A stretch of 64,000 nucleotides of DNA, from NCBI GenBank assembly GCA_002843155.1, contig PGZD01000002.1, forward strand, positions 1-64,000, written 5' to 3'. This DNA comes from Gammaproteobacteria bacterium HGW-Gammaproteobacteria-3. Its GTDB lineage: Bacteria; Pseudomonadota; Gammaproteobacteria; Methylococcales; Methylomonadaceae. A program made the position numbers and the translations under genes. Positions 1 through 7,099 of the stretch are shown piece after piece. The notes under the pieces were generated by a model. The model ran no database searches. It worked only from the letters and a program-made list of their open reading frames with translations, and had not been told where the DNA came from. How positions within the stretch are numbered: the first letter of the stretch is position 1; each line of letters starts with the position of its first letter.

Positions 1-75
1 CAAGAGACCGAATATATGGCTGCAATCTCGATCTCTGTTGAAATCATTATTTTTGGCAATCTTGGCTTGCAATTG

Positions 76-173
76 GGGAGGAGTCCATATATGCGGTGAT
101 AACAAGAGCAGTATCAATCGCGAACGATGCGGTTCGTTCCGCACCGTATATATGGAGTATATGGACTCCTTCC
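76..173. repeat. Inverted-repeat element with nested hairpin
   Basis: The outer arms at 76-91 and 158-173 pair at 15 of 16 positions (arm core GGAGTCCATATA). An inner pair lies around 85-98 and 142-156 (CCATATATGCGGTG against its near-complement), and a small hairpin (GCGG TTCGTT CCGC) sits at 129-142. The whole could fold as a long structured RNA or be a small MITE-like element. No target-site duplication is evident and no convincing gene overlaps it. The rest of 1-386 holds only this element and the two hairpins listed next. Confidence 0.5.
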
Positions 174-309
174 CAGCCCAGGCTCACACCCTCTTTCGTT
201 TTCAAATTGAGAATTGCCGCTATCATCCTACGGGTCTATTGCGTTACACCTCACAAGTGGACTTTAGAATTATACGCAACATCAGGCATCCAGAAACTTT
301 TGCTCGTGC

Positions 310-338
310 GGAATGTGTCAATGACATTGAGACATTCC
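310..338. repeat. Hairpin downstream of the aminotransferase gene
   Basis: A 14-bp stem with one mismatch and a one-base loop: GGAATGTGTCAATG pairs with CATTGAGACATTCC. It lies beyond the 3' end of the minus-strand aminotransferase gene. There is no T-run after it on either strand, so it may be an RNA-stabilising hairpin rather than a classical terminator. Confidence 0.45.
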
Positions 339-379
339 GGCCGAGAAGCGTGCCAGTGTCGCAGGGTGACTGCCGTAGA

Positions 380-395
380 GCCCGATTTATCGGGC
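380..395. repeat. GC-rich hairpin over the aminotransferase stop codon
   Basis: A perfect palindrome with a 7-bp stem, GCCCGAT TT ATCGGGC. It overlaps the stop codon of the minus-strand aminotransferase gene at 387-389. It probably marks the transcript end together with the hairpin at 310-338, although no T-run follows. Confidence 0.4.
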
Positions 396-1568
396 GATAG
401 TGTTTGAGTCCTTATTGATAAAATGTTGCAAACGTCGTAACGCGGTTTCCATGCGCGGTATCGACGCGGTATAGGCGAAACGAACAAAATGCCGGGCTTG
501 ATTGCGGCCAAAGTCCAGTCCCGGCGTTATCGCAACGCCTTCGGTCTCCAATAGATCATGGGCAAACTGAAAGCTGTCGTCGCTAAAGTCCGAGCAATCG
601 GCGTAAATATAGAACGCACCTTCCGGTTTGTCGGCAATTTTAAACCCCAACCCAAGCAAACCGGCATAAAGGAAATCGCGTCTTTTTTTAAATTCCCGGC
701 GTCTGGCTTCCAGTTCATCCAGGGTGGCTGGTGTCAATGCCGCTAACGCAGCATATTGGGAATGGGTGGCGGTGGCGATAAAAATATTTTGCGCCAATTT
801 TTCGGCAGCTTCAGCAAACGCTTCGGGCACTATCAGCCAGCCGACGCGCCAGCCGGTCATGCCAAAATATTTTGAAAAACTATTGATGACAAAAACGTCC
901 TGACTGAATTGCAAGGCCGAAGCCGCCTGTTTTCCATAAACCAGACCATGATAAATCTCGTCGGAATAAAAACAGCCGCCCAGATCCTCTGTCGCCGCTA
1001 TAGCCTGCTCAAGCACGGTCGGCACGATAACGGTGCCGGTTGGATTGGAGGGCGACGCGATTAAAGTGCCCATACAGGCGTCCGTCCAATTACGCCTGAT
1101 CAACTTCGCCGTCAATTGATAGCCGCTTGCAGCATTCACGGCTACCGTCAAGGCGCGGCCTTCAAATAGATTGACGAAATTACTGTTGCAGGGATAACAA
1201 GGATCTGCCATCAATAATTGTTGCCCCGGATTCAGGCTGACACCCAAAGCCAGCAAAAAGGCGCCCGATGCGCCCGGCGTAATAAAAATCCGTTCGGGCG
1301 CAACGAATACGCCATAACGGCTTCGATAAAAATCGGCAATGCCGCTACGCAACTGCGGCAAACCGGCAGCCGGTGTATATTTCACGTTCCCGCTTCGAAG
1401 ATGTTCGACGCCTGCTTCAATAATGCCCCGGGGCGTTGGAAAATCCGGTTCGCCAATTTCCATGTGAATGACATCCATACCCTGCCGCTCCAATTGCTTG
1501 GCCCGCTTTAACAATGCCATGACATAAAACGGGCTGATGCCCTCCATTCTCTTCGCTGGTACACGCAT
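387..1568 (-). CDS. PLP-dependent aminotransferase, class I/II
   Basis: A 393-residue fold-type I aminotransferase that should move an amino group between an amino acid and a 2-oxo acid using pyridoxal phosphate. Visible family features are YTPAAG near residue 64, the NPTG signature at 175-178, the cofactor-binding Asp203 in YSDEIY, the Schiff-base Lys233 in SFSKYFGMTGWRVGW and a C-terminal FVRFAYT that should hold the carboxylate-binding arginine. The length is normal for the aspartate/alanine aminotransferase superfamily. The substrate cannot be told from sequence. The start is the first Met; Met8 is an alternative, and no strong ribosome site decides between them. It is transcribed alone, divergent from dksA. 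Confidence 0.9.
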   Translation of the reverse strand: MRVPAKRMEGISPFYVMALLKRAKQLERQGMDVIHMEIGEPDFPTPRGIIEAGVEHLRSGNVKYTPAAGLPQLRSGIADFYRSRYGVFVAPERIFITPGASGAFLLALGVSLNPGQQLLMADPCYPCNSNFVNLFEGRALTVAVNAASGYQLTAKLIRRNWTDACMGTLIASPSNPTGTVIVPTVLEQAIAATEDLGGCFYSDEIYHGLVYGKQAASALQFSQDVFVINSFSKYFGMTGWRVGWLIVPEAFAEAAEKLAQNIFIATATHSQYAALAALTPATLDELEARRREFKKRRDFLYAGLLGLGFKIADKPEGAFYIYADCSDFSDDSFQFAHDLLETEGVAITPGLDFGRNQARHFVRFAYTASIPRMETALRRLQHFINKDSNTIAR

Positions 1569-1678
1569 GATGTTTTTCTCAAAAAGGAACGGCTAAATAA
1601 TATAATAATTCTTGCTAACAGGGCGCTGTTCTGCTAAAAATGCGCAGTTTTTTATTGATATATTGTAGGAGTTAAAGG

Positions 1679-2110
1679 ATGAGCGAGAATATTAAAACCG
1701 ATTCACCTTTCAGTTTTAAGCCTTATGTTGGCAAAGATGACGAAGAATACATGAACCCTGCCCAACTTCGGCATTTTGAAATCATATTAAATAACTGGAA
1801 AGCCGGATTGATGGCCGAAGTTGATCGTACCGTACACCACATGCAGGATGATGCCGCTAACTTTCCCGACCCCAATGACCGGGCCACACAAGAATCCGAA
1901 TTCAGTCTGGAATTGAGAACGCGTGATCGCGAACGCAAGCTCATCAAAAAAATTGACGAGGCGTTAAAAGAAATTGAAGCCGGTGATTACGGTTATTGCG
2001 AATCCTGCGGCGTTGAAATAGGCATTCGCCGACTGGAAGCGCGGCCTACCGCGACCTTGTGCATCGATTGTAAAACGCTCGATGAAATAAGGGAAAAACA
2101 AATGGGATAA
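1679..2110 (+). CDS. dksA: RNA polymerase-binding transcription factor DksA
   Basis: DksA binds the secondary channel of RNA polymerase and works with ppGpp in the stringent response. The 143-residue protein shows the long coiled coil (about 30-100), with the acidic tip DPND at 64-67 containing the two conserved aspartates. It also has a four-cysteine zinc finger (C107, C110, C128, C131). A TAGGAG ribosome site sits just before the ATG. The 3' end overlaps the reading frame of gluQ, the usual dksA-gluQ arrangement in gammaproteobacteria, so the two are very likely cotranscribed and translationally coupled. Confidence 0.97.
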   Translation: MSENIKTDSPFSFKPYVGKDDEEYMNPAQLRHFEIILNNWKAGLMAEVDRTVHHMQDDAANFPDPNDRATQESEFSLELRTRDRERKLIKKIDEALKEIEAGDYGYCESCGVEIGIRRLEARPTATLCIDCKTLDEIREKQMG

Positions 2111-3006
2111 AGCCGTCGCAGCACCCCGGCTCAACTTATATCGGGCGGTTTGCGCCTTCACCGACCGGCCCTCTGCATCTCGGTTCGCTGTTCACCGCCC
2201 TGGCCGGTTTCCTGGATGCGCGTTACCATAAAGGACGCTGGCTGCTTCGGATCGATGACCTCGATACACCCCGCAATGTGGCGGGCGCCGCCGATGACAT
2301 TCTCAAAACACTGGAAGTTTTCGGTTTAACCTGGGACGGCAGCGTTTATTATCAAAGCGATCATCTCGACCGTTACCAAACCCGGCTGGAGTTCCTTGAA
2401 AAAAAACACTGTCTGTATCCTTGCACCTGTAGCCGGAAAACGCTGGCTCACGCTGACAAAAGCTATCCCGGCTATTGTAAAAACAAGACCTTTCCCCAGA
2501 CTTTACCTTATGCGACCCGTATCAGGGTAACACATGCCTCGATCGATTTTTACGATGCCTTGCAGGGCAAGATGTCAGAAAATCCGGCCAGCCGCCAGGG
2601 CGATTTCATCATCAGAAGAAAAGACCGGATATTCGCCTATCAGTTTGCCGTAGTCATCGATGATGCCGAACAGCAGGTCAATCATATTGTTCGCGGCGCC
2701 GACCTACTCGAATCCACCGCCCGGCAAATTTATCTACAGCAACAACTGGGTTTGTCCAAACCTAGTTATCTGCATGTGCCGCTGCTGACCGATAGCCACG
2801 GCGACAAACTCAGCAAGCAGACCTTCGCTCAGGCTGTAAACCGAAACTCACCGGCGCGTGTACTGTTCAAGCTGCTTCAATTACTCAGGCAAGCACCGCC
2901 TTTAGAGTTGGCCGAATATCCCGTAACCCAGGTGCTGGACTGGGCCATTGCCCATTGGCAACCGGCAGCCCTGAAAAATATTGGCTCTGTTTATGGCGAC
3001 CTGTGA
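2107..3006 (+). CDS. gluQ: Glutamyl-Q tRNA(Asp) synthetase, non-canonical start
   Basis: GluQ-RS attaches glutamate to queuosine-34 of tRNA(Asp). It is a paralogue of the GluRS catalytic domain without an anticodon-binding domain. The translation carries [17 protein letters not shown] (the HIGH-type motif), the zinc site C-x-C-x11-Y-x3-C in the CTCSRKTL region, and KLSKQ as the KMSKS loop. From the dksA overlap to the stop there is no in-frame ATG, GTG or TTG before GTG at 2278, and starting there would delete the HIGH motif. An in-frame TGA at 2083 closes the frame upstream. The best start is the ATA at 2107, whose last two bases begin the dksA TAA, giving 299 residues (E. coli has about 308). 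The function is secure; the exact start is inferred. Confidence 0.88.
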   Translation: MKPSQHPGSTYIGRFAPSPTGPLHLGSLFTALAGFLDARYHKGRWLLRIDDLDTPRNVAGAADDILKTLEVFGLTWDGSVYYQSDHLDRYQTRLEFLEKKHCLYPCTCSRKTLAHADKSYPGYCKNKTFPQTLPYATRIRVTHASIDFYDALQGKMSENPASRQGDFIIRRKDRIFAYQFAVVIDDAEQQVNHIVRGADLLESTARQIYLQQQLGLSKPSYLHVPLLTDSHGDKLSKQTFAQAVNRNSPARVLFKLLQLLRQAPPLELAEYPVTQVLDWAIAHWQPAALKNIGSVYGDL

Positions 3007-3021
3007 AATGGTGGGGCGATA

Positions 3022-3537
3022 TTACAAAAGCGGTTCGATGATTTCTATGATGGTATCTCTTGACAATTCGCCGGGCTGGCTATGCACGATGCGCCCTTGC
3101 CGGTCGAGCACTACGCTGAAAGGCACGGCGCCGATAACGTTGCCCATTTGCCGGGCCAGTTCAATGCCAGAGTCGCCCGCAACCAGAATCGGATAATTGA
3201 TGGTTATGGAATGGATAAATTCAGCGACCGGTTGTTTTTCTTCCAGTGCGATGCCGATAAATTGCAAGCCTTTATCGCCGTATTGTTTTTGTAATGCGAT
3301 AAATTCAGGAATTTCTTTCCGGCAAGGCGGACACCAGGTGGCCCAGAAGTTGATGATGATGACCTTGCCTTTCCAATCCGCCAGCGAGTGGTTACTACCT
3401 TGCAAGTCCGGCAAATTAAATTCAGGCAGGGTGGAACTTGCCGTTAGTGTTTTTGAGCCGATAAAACGCTGCGCTAAAGCACCGGTGGCAAGGGCTATAA
3501 CAGCGGCCAGAACAATCAGTAAAGGTGTGGTTTTCAT
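3022..3537 (-). CDS. TlpA/ResA-like thiol-disulfide oxidoreductase
   Basis: A membrane-anchored or exported thioredoxin-fold protein of 171 residues. It has an N-terminal hydrophobic segment (about 5-22) followed by an AhpC/TSA-Redoxin type domain with the active site WCPPC (C69, C72). Such proteins reduce periplasmic disulfides, often in cytochrome c maturation. Its start overlaps the stop of dsbD by ATGA. This implies translational coupling and suggests that TlpA receives electrons from the DsbD encoded just upstream. It converges with gluQ with only 15 bases between them. Confidence 0.9.
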   Translation of the reverse strand: MKTTPLLIVLAAVIALATGALAQRFIGSKTLTASSTLPEFNLPDLQGSNHSLADWKGKVIIINFWATWCPPCRKEIPEFIALQKQYGDKGLQFIGIALEEKQPVAEFIHSITINYPILVAGDSGIELARQMGNVIGAVPFSVVLDRQGRIVHSQPGELSRDTIIEIIEPLL

Positions 3538-5762
3538 GGCTGAACAGTGTTTAAGGTAGTCAGAAAAGCGTCCGCATTCTGGTAGCCGATAACGCGCGCG
3601 GTTGTTTTTTCTTGACGGTCCGTGTCAAAAAACAAAATGGCCGGAGGGCCGATGAGTCTAAATTTTTTCAATAAAGCCTGATCTTCGGCCGAATTTGCGG
3701 TGACGTCGGCTTGCAGCAGGACAAAACGTTCAAGCTGCTGCCGAACTTTCGGGTCGGTAAAGGTATAGGCTTCCATTTCTTTGCAGGAAATACACCAGTC
3801 GGCATAAAAATCGAGCATAACCGCTTTGTTGTCGATGCTGGCCTGATGCAGCCGTGCGTCGAGTTCCGAAAGCGATGTGATGCGGGTAAAGGTTGTTTTT
3901 TGCGACGTGGCGCCGGCCGTAGCTAAACCTAAACCTTGCAAGGGTTGCAAGGGATTACGGTTGCCAAGGCTCAGACCGAGCAATAACAGCACGCCATAAA
4001 TGAGCATAACGACACCTATGCCTTTAAAAAGCTTGCGCCAGCCGCTGGCGTTTTCCGGTAATGGATCGATGGCGCTGAGATAAATGGCCGGAATGATCAA
4101 TAACAGTGCCCATAAAAACAGCGTGACGGCGGCAGGCAAAATGCGGTCGAGCATCCACACCGCGACCGCCAGCATGATGACGCCGAACACGACTTTGGTG
4201 GCATTGAGCCAAGGCCCCGCCTTGGGCAGCCATTTTCCGGCCGAAGCGCCCAGTAATAACAACGGTACGCCCATGCCTAAGCCCATGGCAAACAAGGCAC
4301 TGCCGCCCAATAAAACGTCTCCGCTCTGGCCGATATAAATCAGGGCGCCGGCCAATGGCGCGGCGACGCAGGGGCCGACGATCAATGACGACAACGAACC
4401 CATGATAGCAGCGCCCCAAAGCGAGCCGTCCCGGTGTTTTTCGCTGGAATCATGCAGTTTTGCCTGAATGGATTTGGGCAATTCAAGATGATAGAAACCG
4501 AACATCGAAAACGCCAGCAGCACGAAAATGGCGCTGAAAAGGACGATAATCCAGGGTTGCTGAAAAATGCTTTGCAGATTACTGCCAAACAAGGCCGCCA
4601 GAATGCCGAATACGGTGTAGGTGGCGGCGGATGCCAGAACATAACTCAACGACAGTAAAAAGGCGCGTGATGCCGTGATGTTTTTGCTTTGGCCGACGAT
4701 AATGCCGGACAGAATCGGAATCATCGGGAAAACACAGGGCGTAAACGCCAGTAATAAACCGAAGCCGAAAAAGCTCATCAGCGTCAGCCATAAGGTATCC
4801 TGATGCAGCGATTGGACAATACTGTCCTGTTCGGATAGTGGCAGGCCGGAAAGCGCTACGGGCAGGGTATTGGCTGACGTCGTAGCCGGTAGTTTCAGTT
4901 TCAGTGTTTTTTCCATGGGCGGATAGCAAACGCCCCGGTCGGCGCAGCCTTGAAATCCGGCCCGTAGCGTAATGGTTTCTGCGCTGTTGTCCGTACGCAG
5001 CAAGGGGACAGCAAAATTCAGTGTGTTGCGGAAAATTTCTATCTGACCGAAAGTTTCGTCATGCGCGGGGGTTCCGCGCGGCAGGTTGAAAGTGCCGATG
5101 CGAGCATGCTCGTTGTTTAAAATTTCGAGCTGGATTTTGTCGCGATAAAGATAATAAGCGTCGGCAATCTGCCAGTTGACGTTAAGCGTGTTGCCGTCTT
5201 TGACCTCGGCCAGAAACTGAAAAGCCTGGTCTGGAGGCAGTAATTCGTCTTCGAACAGCTTGAGCTTGATGCCGCCCAAGCCATTGAGTAATTGTTTGAC
5301 AGGCGTCTCTTGCGGCTTTGTATTCGGCGGCGGCAAGTCAATGTTTAAAGTGGTTTTTTGCGGCGGGTAACACAGACCAATATCGGCGCAGCCCTGATAT
5401 TGCACAACCAGTTGCAGTTGCCGGAGCGCGGATTTGTTTTTGAGTATCGGCACATCGACAGCCAGATTATGCCGGAAAACAGTCACATCGCCGAGAAATT
5501 CATCGTGTTTGGCTTCGCCTGGCGGAAATTCGATGCCGCCGAGTTTTATTTTAGGCGTGATCGATCTGATGTTGAATTTACTACGGTACAGGTAATAACC
5601 TTCGGCGATAATCCAATTGAGCTGAATTTGATTGGCCGTCAAGGCTTTGGCCGAAAGTTTGAAAGCTTGTTCGGGCGGCAAGGGTTCTCCGCTGTCTGCG
5701 GCCACGGTCAGGTGGCTGAAAAAACCCAAAAAAACAATGACAATTATTTTGAAACTAAGCAT
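3534..5762 (-). CDS. dsbD: Thiol:disulfide interchange protein DsbD with duplicated alpha domain
   Basis: DsbD passes electrons from cytoplasmic thioredoxin across the inner membrane to periplasmic thiol proteins. After a signal peptide (about 1-21) there are two consecutive DsbD-alpha-like domains, about 25-155 and 170-300. Each ends in a near-identical cysteine block (QGCADIGLCYPP and QGCADRGVCYPP). Then come the multi-spanning beta domain with FTPCVFPMIP and VGPCVAAPLAG, and a C-terminal thioredoxin-like gamma domain with WCISC. At 742 residues it is well above the roughly 565 of E. coli DsbD, and the extra length is the second alpha domain. It sits between cutA, which it overlaps at its 5' end, and tlpA, which overlaps its 3' end. 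Confidence 0.95.
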   Translation of the reverse strand: MLSFKIIVIVFLGFFSHLTVAADSGEPLPPEQAFKLSAKALTANQIQLNWIIAEGYYLYRSKFNIRSITPKIKLGGIEFPPGEAKHDEFLGDVTVFRHNLAVDVPILKNKSALRQLQLVVQYQGCADIGLCYPPQKTTLNIDLPPPNTKPQETPVKQLLNGLGGIKLKLFEDELLPPDQAFQFLAEVKDGNTLNVNWQIADAYYLYRDKIQLEILNNEHARIGTFNLPRGTPAHDETFGQIEIFRNTLNFAVPLLRTDNSAETITLRAGFQGCADRGVCYPPMEKTLKLKLPATTSANTLPVALSGLPLSEQDSIVQSLHQDTLWLTLMSFFGFGLLLAFTPCVFPMIPILSGIIVGQSKNITASRAFLLSLSYVLASAATYTVFGILAALFGSNLQSIFQQPWIIVLFSAIFVLLAFSMFGFYHLELPKSIQAKLHDSSEKHRDGSLWGAAIMGSLSSLIVGPCVAAPLAGALIYIGQSGDVLLGGSALFAMGLGMGVPLLLLGASAGKWLPKAGPWLNATKVVFGVIMLAVAVWMLDRILPAAVTLFLWALLLIIPAIYLSAIDPLPENASGWRKLFKGIGVVMLIYGVLLLLGLSLGNRNPLQPLQGLGLATAGATSQKTTFTRITSLSELDARLHQASIDNKAVMLDFYADWCISCKEMEAYTFTDPKVRQQLERFVLLQADVTANSAEDQALLKKFRLIGPPAILFFDTDRQEKTTARVIGYQNADAFLTTLNTVQP

Positions 5763-6070
5763 TTATCAATCCAGTGCAGGTATTCCGGTAGGCCTTGTTC
5801 GACAGAGACCGCGATAATTTCCGGAAGTTCATAAGGGTGGTTTTGCCGGATCGAAGCTTCCAGCGCGGGATAGCGGTCCTGCCGGGTTTTAATCAGCAAT
5901 AAATGTTCCTGCGCGCTTTCAATGCGGCCTTGCCAGCGATAAACTGAAGTCAAACCGGGCACAATATTGACGCAGGCGGCGAGCTTGGCGGTGACCAGCG
6001 TTTCGGCGACGCGCTGGGCAGTGGCTTGATCCGGGCAGGTGCAAAGAATAATTTGATGTCGATGTGCCAT
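5744..6070 (-). CDS. cutA: Divalent-cation tolerance protein CutA
   Basis: A 108-residue trimeric PII-like ferredoxin-fold protein, linked genetically to copper and divalent cation tolerance. The typical segments are visible: TCPDQATAQRVAETLV, LAACVNIVPGLTSVYRWQG and HPYELPEIIAV. Its 3' end overlaps the start of dsbD, the known cutA-dsbD pairing of proteobacteria. The biochemical role of CutA remains poorly defined across the family. Confidence 0.95.
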   Translation of the reverse strand: MAHRHQIILCTCPDQATAQRVAETLVTAKLAACVNIVPGLTSVYRWQGRIESAQEHLLLIKTRQDRYPALEASIRQNHPYELPEIIAVSVEQGLPEYLHWIDKCLVSK

Positions 6071-6165
6071 GGCGTTTCGAGTGAGTTTTCTATGAAATCC
6101 GATATTATCCCGGAAAATGGGGTAAGCTGTTCAGGCATTATGAATGATAAGTTAGGATGTTTAAG

Positions 6166-6603
6166 ATGAGAGTTTTTCGAGGCATTTTTCTGCTGTTTTT
6201 AATTATTCCGTTCGTGGAAATTTATTTGTTGTTGACAATCGGCGGCATTATCGGCGCCTTGCCGACAGTATTTTTAGTCGTGTTTACCGCAGCCTTGGGC
6301 GCATGGCTACTCAGGCGTCAGGGTTTTGCAACCTGGCAGCGTTTTCAGGCAAGCCTGGCCCAAGGCGCGGTACCGGCTTATGAGATGATAGAGGGGCCGC
6401 TACTGTTGATCGGCGGCGCGTTGCTGCTGACGCCGGGTTTTTTTACCGATGCCTTGGGGTTTGCCTGCCTGGTGCCGTCGTTGCGCAGACGAGTCGCCCG
6501 CTATATCATCGAAAAACATTTGCTACAGGCCGGTGGGCCTTTTCAGCCAACCCGAACTCCCGAGAAAGATGTGCTTGAAGGGGAGTATCGTAAAGAGGAT
6601 TAA
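6166..6603 (+). CDS. fxsA: Membrane protein FxsA
   Basis: A small inner-membrane protein of the FxsA family; in E. coli its overproduction relieves F-plasmid exclusion of phage T7. Hydrophobic helices lie at about 5-25, 28-48 and 75-98 (GGALLLTPGFFTDALG), with a charged C-terminal tail. An upstream ATG at 6157 is only one base from the AGG motif. The ATG at 6166 has AGGA eight bases upstream and gives the usual MR-start of the family, so 6166 is preferred. It is divergent from cutA. Confidence 0.9.
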   Translation: MRVFRGIFLLFLIIPFVEIYLLLTIGGIIGALPTVFLVVFTAALGAWLLRRQGFATWQRFQASLAQGAVPAYEMIEGPLLLIGGALLLTPGFFTDALGFACLVPSLRRRVARYIIEKHLLQAGGPFQPTRTPEKDVLEGEYRKED

Positions 6604-6692
6604 GCTGGAATCTGATGGTAAAGTGCATATGAGGCGGCACAAAGCCACTCAGCGCAATTGTATTTGTCGGCATTGATTATGGCTGGATAATT

Positions 6693-6720
6693 GCGGTTCT
6701 TTTACTCTAAAAAGAACCGC
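6693..6720. terminator. Bidirectional terminator between fxsA and the DUF2892 gene
   Basis: A perfect 11-bp stem (GCGGTTCTTTT with AAAAGAACCGC) and a six-base loop. It sits between two convergent genes. The T and A tracts inside the stem suit termination in either direction. Confidence 0.65.
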
Positions 6721-6745
6721 CCTGCTTTATGGTTTGATATAATGA

Positions 6746-7018
6746 TCAGCTTTTTTCCGAATCGTTTTTTTCTTCCGGCGCATCCGCCTGGTTTGCATCA
6801 CCTGTGACTGTGCAAGTGTTTTTGCCAAAGCCCGAGTAAACCGGGCACCAGCCGGTGTAGGACGTGGCAATCAAAACGATGCCGATAAGGATCAATAGAA
6901 TTTTGGCGGAAAAAATCGACAGAACAACCAGGGCAATACCGCCCATCATGCGATATTTTTTATCCACTTCGCCAAGATTGTGTTCAAATTTCACGACCCG
7001 TTTATAATCAAAACTCAT
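6746..7018 (-). CDS. DUF2892 family membrane protein (YgaP-like)
   Basis: A 90-residue protein resembling the transmembrane part of YgaP. It has a charged N-terminus, two hydrophobic helices (about 24-38 and 41-53) and the family motif TGWCPVYSGFGKNTC, followed by a polar acidic tail. There is no rhodanese domain here, unlike full-length YgaP. The function is unknown. It is a single gene, divergent from uvrD. Confidence 0.85.
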   Translation of the reverse strand: MSFDYKRVVKFEHNLGEVDKKYRMMGGIALVVLSIFSAKILLILIGIVLIATSYTGWCPVYSGFGKNTCTVTGDANQADAPEEKNDSEKS

Positions 7019-7099
7019 GTTAATTTACCCCTCTTCAATAATTATTTTTATTAAGGGCGTAAATATACACAGCTCCTGAAAATGTGCAAGCTATAACAC

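Noticed and set aside
92-146. tRNA-like sequence (GGTTCG near 131, GCGGTG and CACCG ends)
   Set aside because: It is too short, has no D-arm or anticodon arm, and the pairing is explained by the inverted-repeat element.
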